DNA of 64,000 nt. Origin: Microbacterium sp. Leaf159. Lineage in GTDB: Bacteria > Actinomycetota > Actinomycetes > Actinomycetales > Microbacteriaceae. This document shows positions 17,844 through 26,212 of the stretch, in pieces. The notes below the pieces were generated by a model. That model ran no database searches. It was not told the origin of the DNA and was given only the letters and a program-made list of their open reading frames with translations. The first letter of the stretch is position 1, and every line of letters begins with the position of its first letter. The stretch is taken from NCBI RefSeq assembly GCF_001423615.1, contig NZ_LMOU01000001.1:2744672-2808671 (forward strand), written 5' to 3'. Both the position numbers and the translations under genes were made by a program.

Positions 17844-19462
17844 GCGAGGATTCGACCATGACCGAAGACCGCTTCGCCGACACCGCCGGTCGGGCGGTGC
17901 TCGAGACGATCCGCGGCTACGGGGTCGACGCCGTGTTCGGCATCCCCGGCACCCACAACCTCGAGCTGTACCGTCCGCTGGCCGACCTGGGCATCCGTGC
18001 GGTGACCAACCGTCACGAGCAGGGCTCCGGATACGGCGCCGACGGCTGGGCGCAGCAGACCGGGCTGCCCGGCGTCGTCATCACGACGTCGGGCCCGGGG
18101 CTGCAGAACGCGATGAGTGCGATCGGCACGGCGTTCTGCGAGTCGCGGCCGATGGTCGTGCTCTCCCCGGGAGTGCCGCTCGGGTCGGAGTTCGCCGACG
18201 TCGGGACTCTCCACGAGACGAAGGATGCCACGGCCATGGTCGGCGCGATCGCCGAGTGGTCCCGCCGCGTGACCAGCGCAGCCGAGGCGGTCGAGGCCGT
18301 GCACGACGCTTTCACGCTGTTCCGCACCGGCCGCCCCCGCCCCGTGCACATCGAGATCCCCCTCGACGTGCTCGAATCCGCGGCCGAGGTCCCCGCCGAA
18401 GCGCGCCGCCCCAGGGCGCTGCCGCAGCGGGCATCGGGCGATCCCGCAGCGCTGACCGAGGCCGCGCGCCTGCTGACCGGCGCCGAGCGCCCGGTGATCG
18501 TCGCGGGCGGCGGGTCCGTCGATGCGGCCCACGAAGTGACGATGCTCGCCGAACGCCTCGGTGCTCCGGTGCTCACGACGCTCAACGGCAAGGGGGTCGT
18601 CGACGAACGGCATGCGCTCTCGCTCGGCTCGAACCTGCGTCTCGCCGCAGCCCGAGAGGTCGCAGAAGACGCCGACGTCGTGCTCGTGATCGGCTCGAAG
18701 CTCGGCGAGGCCGAGCTCTGGGCTCCGCGGCTCGAGGCGCGAGGCGCAGTCGTGCGCATCGACATCTCGCCGCTGCAGCTCGACAAGAACCTCGCCGCGA
18801 CCGTCGGCATCGTCGGCGACGCGGCCGCCGTTTCGGCAGGACTGCTCGCGCTGCTGCCGGCCGATCACCGCGTGCCGCGTGAACTGGCCGTCGAGCGAGC
18901 GGCGATCGACGCCGAGATGCGCGAGACCGCCCCCGACGCCGTGGCGCTCGCCGAGATCATCGTCGATGCGCTGCCCGACGACGCGGTCGTCGCCGGTGAC
19001 TCCTCGCAGATCGTCTACATGGCGCTCGGCAGTGTGCTGCGCTCGGCGCGTCCGCACGCCCTGCTCTACACGCCCACCTACGCAACGCTCGGCTATGGCC
19101 TGCCCGCAGCGATCGGCGCCAGGGTGGCCCAGACCGAGCATCCCGTCGTCACCGTGATCGGAGACGGCGCGCTCATGTTCTGCGTGAACGAGCTCGTGAC
19201 GGCGGTCGAGCAGCGCCTCGACATCACCGTCGTGTGCGTCGACAACGGCGGCTACGCCGAGATCCGCCAGAACGAGGTCGACCGCGGCATGACCCCGATC
19301 GGCGTCGACCTGGTGCAGCCCGACTGGGCGGCGCTGGCGACAGCGTTCGGCGCCACAGGGCGGCGGGCCGAGACCCCCGACGACATCGCACCGAGCATCC
19401 GCAGCGCCATCGCCGCCGGCGGCGTGCAGCTCGTGCACATCCCCACGCAGAGACAGGACTGA
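17840..19462 (+). CDS. Thiamine diphosphate-dependent enzyme (acetolactate synthase-like; AruI-like decarboxylase possible)
   Basis: 540 residues with the three-domain ThDP fold: N-terminal pyrimidine domain with catalytic E60 ([15 protein letters not shown]), central domain, and C-terminal pyrophosphate domain with GDG at 441-443 and VDNGGY at 467-472. The large subunit of acetolactate synthase is its nearest well-known relative, but no small subunit gene is present. Next to an agmatinase-family gene, a 2-oxoacid decarboxylase such as 5-guanidino-2-oxopentanoate decarboxylase (AruI) is a reasonable guess. The start at 17840 overlaps the upstream stop; an in-frame ATG at 17858 has a better GCGAGGA site and may be the real one. 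Confidence 0.82.
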   Translation: MSEDSTMTEDRFADTAGRAVLETIRGYGVDAVFGIPGTHNLELYRPLADLGIRAVTNRHEQGSGYGADGWAQQTGLPGVVITTSGPGLQNAMSAIGTAFCESRPMVVLSPGVPLGSEFADVGTLHETKDATAMVGAIAEWSRRVTSAAEAVEAVHDAFTLFRTGRPRPVHIEIPLDVLESAAEVPAEARRPRALPQRASGDPAALTEAARLLTGAERPVIVAGGGSVDAAHEVTMLAERLGAPVLTTLNGKGVVDERHALSLGSNLRLAAAREVAEDADVVLVIGSKLGEAELWAPRLEARGAVVRIDISPLQLDKNLAATVGIVGDAAAVSAGLLALLPADHRVPRELAVERAAIDAEMRETAPDAVALAEIIVDALPDDAVVAGDSSQIVYMALGSVLRSARPHALLYTPTYATLGYGLPAAIGARVAQTEHPVVTVIGDGALMFCVNELVTAVEQRLDITVVCVDNGGYAEIRQNEVDRGMTPIGVDLVQPDWAALATAFGATGRRAETPDDIAPSIRSAIAAGGVQLVHIPTQRQD

Positions 19463-19464
19463 TC

Positions 19465-20415
19465 ATGACCGAGAACGTGGGCCCCATCGACGCCTCCGTG
19501 AACCCCCGCTACTCGGGGATCGCGACCTTCGCCCGCCTGCCGAGGATCGAGGACGTGCCGCGCGCCGACATCGCCGTCGTCGGCATCCCCTTCGACTCGG
19601 GGGTGAGCTACCGTCCTGGCACCCGCTTCGGGCCCTCGCACGTGCGCGAGTCGTCTCGGCTGCTGCGCCCCTACAACCCGGCGCAGGACGTCTCGCCGTT
19701 CGCGGTCGCGCAGGTGGTGGATGCCGGAGACATCCCCGTCAACCCGTTCGATCTCACCGAGGCCGTGACCGAGGTCGAACGCGCTGCGCTCGCACTCGGC
19801 GAGCAGGTGCAGCGGATCGTCACGATCGGCGGCGACCATACGGTCGCGCTGCCGCTGCTGCGTGCCGTCGCGGCGAAGCACGGCCCGGTGGCGGTGCTGC
19901 ACTTCGACGCGCACCTCGACACCTGGGACACCTACTTCGGCGCACCGATCACCCACGGCACCCCGTTCCGCCGGGCGAGCGAAGAGGGGCTCATCGACCT
20001 CACCGCGAGCTGCCACGTCGGCACACGAGGACCCCTGTACTCGAAGAAGGACCTCGAAGACGACGAGCTCCTCGGGTTCTCGATCGTCTCGAGCGAGTAC
20101 ATCGAGGAGCACGGCGTCGAGGCCGGCATCCAGCGCATCCTGCAGCGCATCGGCGACAAGCCCCTGTACGTGTCGATCGACATCGACGTGCTCGACCCGG
20201 CCCATGCCCCTGGCACCGGAACCCCCGAGGCCGGCGGGCTCACCAGCCGCGAGCTGCTGCGCATCCTGCGTGCCCTCGGCGACAGCGACATCGTGGGCGC
20301 CGACGTCGTGGAGGTCTCTCCTGCGTACGACCACGCGCAGATCACCGGGATCGCCGCGAGTCACGTCGTGTACGAGCTCGTGTCGCTGCTCGCCGCCCGA
20401 ATCGGTCGCAGCTGA
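19465..20415 (+). CDS. Agmatinase/guanidinobutyrase-family ureohydrolase
   Basis: 316 residues. All manganese ligands of the arginase/agmatinase family are visible: H125 in GGDHT, D148, H150 and D152 in FDAHLD, D239 and D241 in SIDIDVLDP, plus E255 in GTGTPE. Such enzymes hydrolyse a guanidino group to an amine and urea. Family members act on agmatine, 4-guanidinobutyrate, 3-guanidinopropionate or related compounds; length and N-terminus fit agmatinase-type better than arginase. Two bases separate it from the ThDP gene, so it ends the four-gene operon. It converges tail to tail with the RIO kinase gene. Confidence 0.9.
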   Translation: MTENVGPIDASVNPRYSGIATFARLPRIEDVPRADIAVVGIPFDSGVSYRPGTRFGPSHVRESSRLLRPYNPAQDVSPFAVAQVVDAGDIPVNPFDLTEAVTEVERAALALGEQVQRIVTIGGDHTVALPLLRAVAAKHGPVAVLHFDAHLDTWDTYFGAPITHGTPFRRASEEGLIDLTASCHVGTRGPLYSKKDLEDDELLGFSIVSSEYIEEHGVEAGIQRILQRIGDKPLYVSIDIDVLDPAHAPGTGTPEAGGLTSRELLRILRALGDSDIVGADVVEVSPAYDHAQITGIAASHVVYELVSLLAARIGRS

Positions 20416-20421
20416 CAGCTC

Positions 20422-21324
20422 TCACGCATACGATGCGGCGAGCATCTCGGCGAAGAGCTCTTCGGCGTCGCGTTCGACGCGGCGGCGGGTGAACCAGTCG
20501 CAGATGTTGACGCAGTCGCGGTGCAGCAGGTCGAGGCCCTGCGGGTTCGCGATGATGTCGACGATCTGCGGCAGGTCGATCACCCGCACCCGGCCGTCGT
20601 GCACGAGCAGGTTGTAGGCCGAGAGGTCGCCGTGGGCGAAGCCGGCCGCGGCGAAGATGCGCATCAGGTCGACGATCTGGTCGTACAGCTCGGCCAGCTC
20701 GGCGCGGTCGCTGCGCACCGCCGCGAGTCGGGGAGCGGCGACGCCGTTCGCATCGCCGACGAACTCCATGAGCAGCTCGGTGCCGTTGACCTGCACGGGG
20801 TACGGGACGGGGGCGCCGAGCTCCCACATGCGGCACAGCGCATCGAACTCCGCGAACGACCACTGCGCGGCGGCGACCGCCCTGCCGTGCTCGGACTTCT
20901 TGGCGAGCGCCCTGGTGTCGCGGGTGTTCCTGGTGCTGCGGCCCTCGGTGTAGACGCCCGAGCGGTGGAAGCTGCTGTGGTCGGTGTCGCGATAGCGCTT
21001 GGCGGCGAGCAGCGTGCGGTGCGCGGGGTCGTCCGGCACCGCCCGTTCGAGCAGGAACACATCGGCCTCCTTGCCGGTCTTGAGGATGCCGAGCTCGGTG
21101 TCGAGCGCACCGGCGCTCGTCACGACCCACGCGGGCCACGGCAGGGGGCCGCGCTCCGACGGGGTGATCGCCGGCCAGGTGGTCCAGCGCTGGTTGTCGC
21201 CGGGTTCGACGTCGGCGAAGGTCGGGACGGATTCGAAGGGAGAGGCGTCGAACGTCGAGGCGGCCGACGAACGGGCGAAGAGACGGGAAGAGGATGCTTC
21301 AGAAGAAGCGAAGAGATCAGACAC
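20422..21324 (-). CDS. RIO-type serine/threonine protein kinase
   Basis: 300 residues with an N-terminal low-complexity tail of about 40 residues. The RIO fold is shown by GKEADVF (84-90) as P-loop equivalent, K109 in LAAKRYR, the catalytic loop HGDLSAYN (231-238) and the metal-binding D250 in VIDLPQ. Bacterial RIO proteins are atypical kinases of unknown targets. The start is a GTG at 21324. Its weak GGAG site is the right arm of a hairpin, and a 20-codon open frame with a far better ribosome site lies just upstream, which suggests translational control. Confidence 0.88.
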   Translation of the reverse strand: MSDLFASSEASSSRLFARSSAASTFDASPFESVPTFADVEPGDNQRWTTWPAITPSERGPLPWPAWVVTSAGALDTELGILKTGKEADVFLLERAVPDDPAHRTLLAAKRYRDTDHSSFHRSGVYTEGRSTRNTRDTRALAKKSEHGRAVAAAQWSFAEFDALCRMWELGAPVPYPVQVNGTELLMEFVGDANGVAAPRLAAVRSDRAELAELYDQIVDLMRIFAAAGFAHGDLSAYNLLVHDGRVRVIDLPQIVDIIANPQGLDLLHRDCVNICDWFTRRRVERDAEELFAEMLAASYA

Positions 21325-21329
21325 GGTAT

Positions 21330-21353
21330 GTGGCTCCGAGAGAAGGAGGCCAC
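21330..21353 (-). promoter_or_regulatory. Hairpin that masks the RIO kinase ribosome-binding site
   Basis: On the reverse strand GTGGCCTCC pairs with GGAGCCAC (one bulged base) around TTCTCTC. The GGAG in the right arm is the only ribosome-site-like sequence before the GTG start. The stem begins a few bases after the stop of the upstream leader frame. Confidence 0.5.
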
Positions 21354-21359
21354 CGCGGA

Positions 21360-21422
21360 TCAGGAGCGGGCGGCCTCGAGAGGAAGGAAGTCGGCGAGGG
21401 GCGCGACAGAGACGGCGTTCAT
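21360..21422 (-). CDS. Putative 20-residue leader peptide upstream of the RIO kinase
   Basis: ATG at 21422, TGA at 21362-21360, encoding MNAVSVAPLADFLPLEAARS. The ATG is preceded by GAGAGGAG with eight-base spacing, the best ribosome site in the region. The stop lies six bases before the hairpin that covers the kinase start. This is the layout of a regulatory leader in which ribosome position decides hairpin opening. It could also be a small protein of its own. No homologue is known to me. Confidence 0.45.
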   Translation of the reverse strand: MNAVSVAPLADFLPLEAARS

Positions 21423-21449
21423 GTCATCCACTCCTCTCGCTGAGACCTT

Positions 21450-21464
21450 CCGGGAGAACCCCGG
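21450..21464 (-). other. Small hairpin in the presumed 5' leader of the RIO kinase mRNA
   Basis: CCGGG and CCCGG flank a five-base loop, about 30 bases upstream of the leader peptide ATG. It may be part of the same regulated 5' leader. It is short, so confidence is low. Confidence 0.3.
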
Positions 21465-21506
21465 TGCGTCGTCGAGCCTAGAGGTCGCGGGCGGATGCTG
21501 TCCAGA

Positions 21507-21541
21507 CCCGATCCGGTGCTTGCCAGGCCCGATCCGGTGCT
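21507..21541. repeat. Direct repeat of CCCGATCCGGTGCT
   Basis: Two exact 14-bp copies at 21507-21520 and 21528-21541 (period 21) lie in the 202-base gap between the RIO leader and the MFS gene. Two helical turns of spacing would suit a regulator bound side by side, but no candidate is evident. Confidence 0.5.
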
Positions 21542-21624
21542 CCCCGGGCCGAAGCCGGACGAATGGTCGGATGCCGTGGACGCCGCGTCGGGTGCAGCAG
21601 CCCCGCGACTGCGAGTGTTGAACC

Positions 21625-22830
21625 ATGACCACGACCGCGCCCGTGCCCGTGACGACCGCCCGCACCGAGAGCATCCGCTACGGCGGGCTCATCGTGCTGA
21701 TGCTGATGGGCTTCCTGCTCGTCACGGCGGAGTTCCTGCCCAACGGCGTGCTCACCGAGATGGCAGACGCGCTCGGCGTCACGCCGGGACAGGCCGGGCA
21801 GACCGTGACGGTCACCGCTCTCGTCGGCCTGATCGTCGCACCCACGGTCGGTCTGATCTTCCCCCGCCTCGACCGCCGGTCGCTGCTCATCTGGATGGCG
21901 CTCGCCGCCGCCGCATCCAACCTGATCGTCGCGATCGCGCCGAACCTCATCATCGTCCTGCTCGCGCGGTTCCTGCTGGGAGCGGCGATCAGCGCGTTCT
22001 GGGCGATGTCGATCACGGTCGCTGTGCGGCTCGCGGGACCCGAGCACCTCGGACGCGGGGTCATGTTCACCTCGGCCGGCGTCTCGCTCGCCACGGTCGC
22101 GGGCGTGCCGCTCGGCGTCATGCTCAGCGAGATCGTCGATTGGCAGACGGTGTTCGCGATCGCCGGCGTGCTCATGGTGCTGCTGTCCGTGGCGCTGCGA
22201 TTCATGCTGCCGTCTGTTCCGGCCGAGCAGGCATCGAGCATCCGTCTGCTCGTCGACACCCTGCGGCGCCCCGGCATCGGGCTGGGCATGGTCGGGCACG
22301 TGCTCGTGGTGCTCGGGCACTTCCTCGCCTACACGTACGTGCGGCTCGCGCTCGAGCGCATCCCCGAGGTCGAGCCGTCGACGATCATCCTGCTGCTCGC
22401 TCTCTTCGGAGTCGGCGGCCTCGCCGGCAACCTCGGGCTCGGATTCTTCATCGACCGCACCTTCGCGTTCTTCGCGGTGTTCGCGCCGCTCGTGATCGCG
22501 GTGTCGGTGCTGTCGATGATCTTCCTCTCAGGGTCCGTTCTCGGCGTCGGCATCGTCGTGTTCGTCTGGGGCTTCTTCTTCTCGTCGTGGCTGCTCGTGG
22601 CCAACACCTGGGTGGGCCACCGCATGCCCGACCGGCTCGAAGCCGGCGGCAGCCTGGTCGTCGTCGGATTCCAGGGGGCGATCACGATCGCGGCGGGCCT
22701 CGGAGGACTGCTCGTCGACACCCTCGACGTCGAGTTCGTCTACGTTCTCGGGGCCATCTCGCTGCTCGTCGGCGCCGTGCTCTTCGGAATGTCGAACCGC
22801 AGGAGCACTGCGGCGGCGGCGCTCGTCTGA
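21625..22830 (+). CDS. MFS transporter, DHA1 type (sugar or drug efflux, AraJ/SotB-like)
   Basis: 401 residues with 12 membrane segments. The first helix ends with LLVTAEFLPNGVLTEMA, the usual opening of the arabinose efflux permease/purine ribonucleoside exporter group of the DHA1 family. The start follows no strong ribosome site. Substrate is unknown; efflux is expected. The convergent AraC-type regulator gene downstream might control it, although the two do not share a promoter. Confidence 0.85.
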   Translation: MTTTAPVPVTTARTESIRYGGLIVLMLMGFLLVTAEFLPNGVLTEMADALGVTPGQAGQTVTVTALVGLIVAPTVGLIFPRLDRRSLLIWMALAAAASNLIVAIAPNLIIVLLARFLLGAAISAFWAMSITVAVRLAGPEHLGRGVMFTSAGVSLATVAGVPLGVMLSEIVDWQTVFAIAGVLMVLLSVALRFMLPSVPAEQASSIRLLVDTLRRPGIGLGMVGHVLVVLGHFLAYTYVRLALERIPEVEPSTIILLLALFGVGGLAGNLGLGFFIDRTFAFFAVFAPLVIAVSVLSMIFLSGSVLGVGIVVFVWGFFFSSWLLVANTWVGHRMPDRLEAGGSLVVVGFQGAITIAAGLGGLLVDTLDVEFVYVLGAISLLVGAVLFGMSNRRSTAAAALV

Positions 22831-22879
22831 GTCGCCTCGTTTCCCACCCTCACCCGGGCACGGATTCGGATCGAGCGTT

Positions 22880-22918
22880 CGACACACCGACCGTCCGCCC
22901 ACCGCGGGCGGCGTGTCG
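22880..22918. terminator. Two-part stem-loop between convergent MFS and AraC-type genes
   Basis: Outer arms CGACAC (22880) and GTGTCG (22913) enclose the inner stem CCGCCC/GGGCGG (22895 and 22906) with a five-base loop. It lies in the middle of a 154-base convergent gap, so it can serve both strands. The rest of the gap shows nothing else. Confidence 0.55.
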
Positions 22919-22984
22919 GGCTCGGACTCCGAAGTTGTGCCCGGCGTGGGCTGGCAGCGCAGGGCCGCAGCGGGCCGGGTGGGC

Positions 22985-23902
22985 TCAGACGGGGACGGCG
23001 GTCAGCTCGCCCGCCCGCCACGCGGACGGTGTCAGGCCGGTGCGGCGTCGGAACGCGCGACTGAATCCCTCGTCCGAGGCGTAGCCCAACTCGCGAGAGG
23101 TCTCGCTGACGGATCGGCCGGCGCTCAGCATCCGCTTGGCCGTGTCGATGCGCACCTCGGTGACGTAGTCGGCGGGGGATCGACCGATCGCGCTGCGGAA
23201 GCGCTCCGCGAAGACCGAGCGCGACATCGCCCCGACGCTCGCGAGGCGCTCGACGGTCCACTCTCGACCGGGCTGCTCGTGGATCGCGTCGACGACGCGG
23301 TCGAGGAACGGGTCCTTCGAGACCGACGGCCAGCCCGCGGGCGCGCAGCCGTTCGCGGCCCAGGCGCGGATGACCGAGAGCAGCACGGTCTGCGCCATCA
23401 TGCGGCAGATCACGGGGTCGCCCTGTCTGACCGGGTACGACGGCGGATCCGTCGGCCCCATGCTGCCGGCGAGCGCCGCTGCCGCGGGTTCGAGAGAGTC
23501 GAACGACATGACGGTGATCGGGTCGGGGAGCACGGCGGCGAGCATCGACGCGCTGTCCGAGAACTCGAGGTCGACCACCACCAGGTCGGTCGCAGCACCT
23601 GCTTCGAGAGCGATCGGAGCCCGGCCGAGCGTGAGGAACGCATCGCCTCTGACGAGACTCGCACTCAGGGGCCGGTCATCGACGGCCACGATCTGTGCCG
23701 TGCGGTCGACGTCGAGGCGGCATCCGGTGGTGAGGGGCGGATGCCCGCTCACCGAACCGTCGGCGATGTAGACGAGGGTGGCTGCGCCCGAGGGGAGCGG
23801 CAGGAGGCCGCCCGCCGCCAGCGTGACGCGTCGAGCGATGCCCACGCGCAGGTCGACGGAGTCGAGCACCTGCCCGAGGGCTGCGGAATCGACGGTCACC
23901 AT
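22985..23902 (-). CDS. AraC-family transcriptional regulator
   Basis: 305 residues. The C-terminal 100 residues form two helix-turn-helix units with the AraC signature (LGYASDEGFSRAFRRRTGLTP). The N-terminal 190 residues are a cupin-type sensor domain of the AraC_binding_2/CupH kind, seen in regulators of efflux or detoxification genes. The start was placed at the ATG at 23902. It is divergent from the small DUF3817 gene and convergent with an MFS efflux gene, both possible targets. Confidence 0.87.
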   Translation of the reverse strand: MVTVDSAALGQVLDSVDLRVGIARRVTLAAGGLLPLPSGAATLVYIADGSVSGHPPLTTGCRLDVDRTAQIVAVDDRPLSASLVRGDAFLTLGRAPIALEAGAATDLVVVDLEFSDSASMLAAVLPDPITVMSFDSLEPAAAALAGSMGPTDPPSYPVRQGDPVICRMMAQTVLLSVIRAWAANGCAPAGWPSVSKDPFLDRVVDAIHEQPGREWTVERLASVGAMSRSVFAERFRSAIGRSPADYVTEVRIDTAKRMLSAGRSVSETSRELGYASDEGFSRAFRRRTGLTPSAWRAGELTAVPV

Positions 23903-23972
23903 GCCTTCGGCAACGCTCGGGGGCGCACAGCTATTCCGGATACGCTGGAAAGACCCCCACCCGAGGAGTCCC

Positions 23973-24434
23973 GTGTTCCGCACACCCGACCGCCTGTTCC
24001 GAGTCCTCGCGATCGCGGAGGCGATCACCTGGACCATCCTCATCTCGGCGATCATCGCCCGTGCCGTCGGTGCGCCCGGCATCGTCGTGACGGTGGGTGG
24101 GGGCATCCACGGGTTCGTGTTCCTCGCCTATGCGGCGACCGCCGTGCTCGTCGCGCTCAACCAGCGCTGGCACCTGGGCGTCGCGATCCTCGCCGTGGTC
24201 AGCGCGATCGTGCCCTACGCGACGATCCCCATGGAGATCTGGCTGCACCGCACCGGGCGTCTCGCCGGCGACTGGCGGCTCGAGCAGACCGACGATCCGC
24301 GCGACGCTCGCTGGTACGACAGGCTCATGCGGTGGTTCCTGCGTCGCCCGTGGGTCCTGGCGATCCTGCTCGTCGTCGGCATCGTGGCGCTGTACGTGAT
24401 CCTGCTGCTGGTCGGCCCTCCCGGCGGCAAGTGA
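23973..24434 (+). CDS. DUF3817 membrane protein
   Basis: 153 residues, GTG start preceded by GAGGAG. Three or four hydrophobic segments: about residues 12-32, 42-62, 67-85 and a C-terminal one near 130-150. The N-terminal RLFRVLAIAEAITWTILI segment is typical of the actinobacterial DUF3817 family (YdzA-like integral membrane proteins). Function unknown. A TACGCT hexamer at 23941 could be its -10. Confidence 0.8.
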   Translation: MFRTPDRLFRVLAIAEAITWTILISAIIARAVGAPGIVVTVGGGIHGFVFLAYAATAVLVALNQRWHLGVAILAVVSAIVPYATIPMEIWLHRTGRLAGDWRLEQTDDPRDARWYDRLMRWFLRRPWVLAILLVVGIVALYVILLLVGPPGGK

Positions 24435-24447
24435 GGCCCGACCGGCA

Positions 24448-25122
24448 TCACTGCACGACGACGGCGTTCTTGTCGATGACCTCTGCCATCGTCGCGTCGA
24501 TGTCGCCACCCGTGCAGTCGACGATCACGTAGAGCCCGACGCCGGTCGCGGTGAAGGCCCGCGCCGCCATGCTCCACCTGCGCTCACCGGCCTCGCCCTC
24601 GACCTGACGGTTCTCGACGTCGGTGTTGCCGCCGATCTGGTAGCTGAACGCGCCGGTGGTGGAGAGCGGGGTGATGGCCGCCGCATCCGCCTCGCCCAGG
24701 ATCACGGCGAGCATCGCGTCGGAGCTGACGCTGTCATCGCCGGCGACCGTCGGCACATCGGGGATGAGCCCCTGCCAGAACTGCGCGGTGCACGTGTCGT
24801 CGATCGTGCCGTAGGTCCAGCCGCCGTTGCCGTCGTCGGGCTTGACGATCTTCCAGCCGTCGTCGACGACGAAGCCGTCTCCCCACTGGATATAGGCCGT
24901 GGCCGGCAGATCGGCACCCGCAGCGAAGGTCAGCGACGCGGGCAGGTCACCCGATGGCTGCTCCGTCGGGCTCGTGGTCGGTGCCGGGTCGGGGCCGTCG
25001 CCGTCAGGGGTGTTCACCGGGATCTGCGCATACAGGCATCCGCTGAGCGGCAGCACCGCCAATGCGACCGCCGAGGCGGCAGCGAGGCGGACGAGCGGAG
25101 AGACCTGCGAGATGCGCGTCAT
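24448..25122 (-). CDS. Hypothetical lipoprotein
   Basis: 224 residues. The signal peptide ends in lipobox LSGC with C29, so the protein should be anchored on the outer face of the membrane. A Pro/Thr/Ser/Asp linker (about 35-60) leads to a domain of about 160 residues with two or three cysteines, including one in DDTCTAQFW and one in VIVDCTGG that could form a disulfide. I do not recognise the family; small secreted lipoproteins of this layout are common in Microbacteriaceae. It converges with the DUF3817 gene across 13 bases. Confidence 0.75.
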   Translation of the reverse strand: MTRISQVSPLVRLAAASAVALAVLPLSGCLYAQIPVNTPDGDGPDPAPTTSPTEQPSGDLPASLTFAAGADLPATAYIQWGDGFVVDDGWKIVKPDDGNGGWTYGTIDDTCTAQFWQGLIPDVPTVAGDDSVSSDAMLAVILGEADAAAITPLSTTGAFSYQIGGNTDVENRQVEGEAGERRWSMAARAFTATGVGLYVIVDCTGGDIDATMAEVIDKNAVVVQ

Positions 25123-25182
25123 GCGGGTCAGCCTAGCCGGGGCCCGCGCGATCCTGCGGGACGATTCGCCCGGGCAGGGCCG

Positions 25183-26163
25183 TCAGTGCGCGGACGCGAT
25201 GCCGACGGCATCCTGCACCATCACCGACGCGACGCGCGCCCCCGCTCCCGCCGCGACGATGAGCTGCTGGGGGCCGGGGATCGCCGCATCGCCGGCGGCG
25301 TAGAGCCCCGGGATGTCGGTGCGTCCCGAGCGGTCGGTCACGAGATGTCCGTCGTGATCGATCGACGGCGCGAAGCCGCGCAGGAACGACAGATCGGTCT
25401 CCCACTCCGGCCGGACGAACCCGCCCTCGACCTCGATGACGGCTCCGTCGTCGAGTCTGATCGCCTCGATGCGGCCGCGATCGCCGACGAGTTCGGAGAT
25501 CGGACGCCGAACGACCGCGACGCCGGCCGCGGCCAGCTCGGCCTCCTGCGCGCTGGTCACGGTGTCGGCGCCGAGCGTGAAGACGGTGAGATCCTCGGTC
25601 CAGCGCGCGATGAGCCGGGCGCGGTCGGCGAGGTCATCCGTCGTGCCGATGAGTGCGAGTCGTCTTCCGCGCATCTCCCACGCGTCGCAGGCGGCACAGC
25701 TGAACAGGCTGATGCCGTAGAACCCGCGCAGGTTGGGCACGTCGGGGAGGGTCTCGCGCAACCCGGTGGCCAGCAGCACCGAGTGCGCGGCGACGATGTC
25801 GGTCGGATCCTTGCGGCCGATGGATGCCGTGAACCGGGGGCGCTGCCCACCGGCATCCGGCGCGAGCTCGGCATCCGCCCCGACTCCCGGTCCCCGCCGT
25901 GCGAGATCGAGCACTCGCACGCGGGTGCGCACCTCGATGTTCGGGTAGGCGGCGAGCTCCTCGCGCGCGATGCGCCGCAGCTCGTGCGGGGGCACGCCGT
26001 CGCGGGTGAGGAACCCGTGCGAGTTCAGAGTGGCGGCGTTGCGAGGGCGGTCCGCATCGACCACGAGCACGCGCATGAGTGAGCGTCCGAGATTCAGGGC
26101 GGCGGAGAGCCCGGCAGGGCCACCACCGATCACGAGCACGTCGTAGGCGTCCGTGTCAGTCAT
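25183..26163 (-). CDS. Thioredoxin reductase-like FAD oxidoreductase with degenerate NADPH site
   Basis: 326 residues, the length of a low-Mr thioredoxin reductase. FAD site GGGPAG at 13-18, redox pair C156-A-A-C159 (FSCAACDAWE) and the C-terminal FAD motif GLYAAGDAA are present. The second Rossmann domain should begin with GxGxxA, but here reads LIGTTDDLADRA. NADPH binding by the usual mode is therefore doubtful; related proteins without this motif use ferredoxin, flavin or other donors. It is the last gene after two siroheme genes (49-base gap) and may be co-transcribed with them. Confidence 0.82.
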   Translation of the reverse strand: MTDTDAYDVLVIGGGPAGLSAALNLGRSLMRVLVVDADRPRNAATLNSHGFLTRDGVPPHELRRIAREELAAYPNIEVRTRVRVLDLARRGPGVGADAELAPDAGGQRPRFTASIGRKDPTDIVAAHSVLLATGLRETLPDVPNLRGFYGISLFSCAACDAWEMRGRRLALIGTTDDLADRARLIARWTEDLTVFTLGADTVTSAQEAELAAAGVAVVRRPISELVGDRGRIEAIRLDDGAVIEVEGGFVRPEWETDLSFLRGFAPSIDHDGHLVTDRSGRTDIPGLYAAGDAAIPGPQQLIVAAGAGARVASVMVQDAVGIASAH

Positions 26164-26212
26164 CAGTGCCCTTCTGTCGCGTCCAGTCTGCCACCTTGCG
26201 ACTGAGGGTCAC

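Noticed and set aside
17840..20415. Clavam-type pathway, because a ThDP enzyme and an agmatinase-like hydrolase occur together there too
   Set aside because: No beta-lactam synthetase or clavaminate synthase homologue is present, and the permease/AsnC context points to catabolism.
22913..24532. Long plus-strand frame across the AraC-type regulator
   Set aside because: It is antisense to a clear AraC gene, is rich in Arg and low-complexity runs, and has no domain motif.
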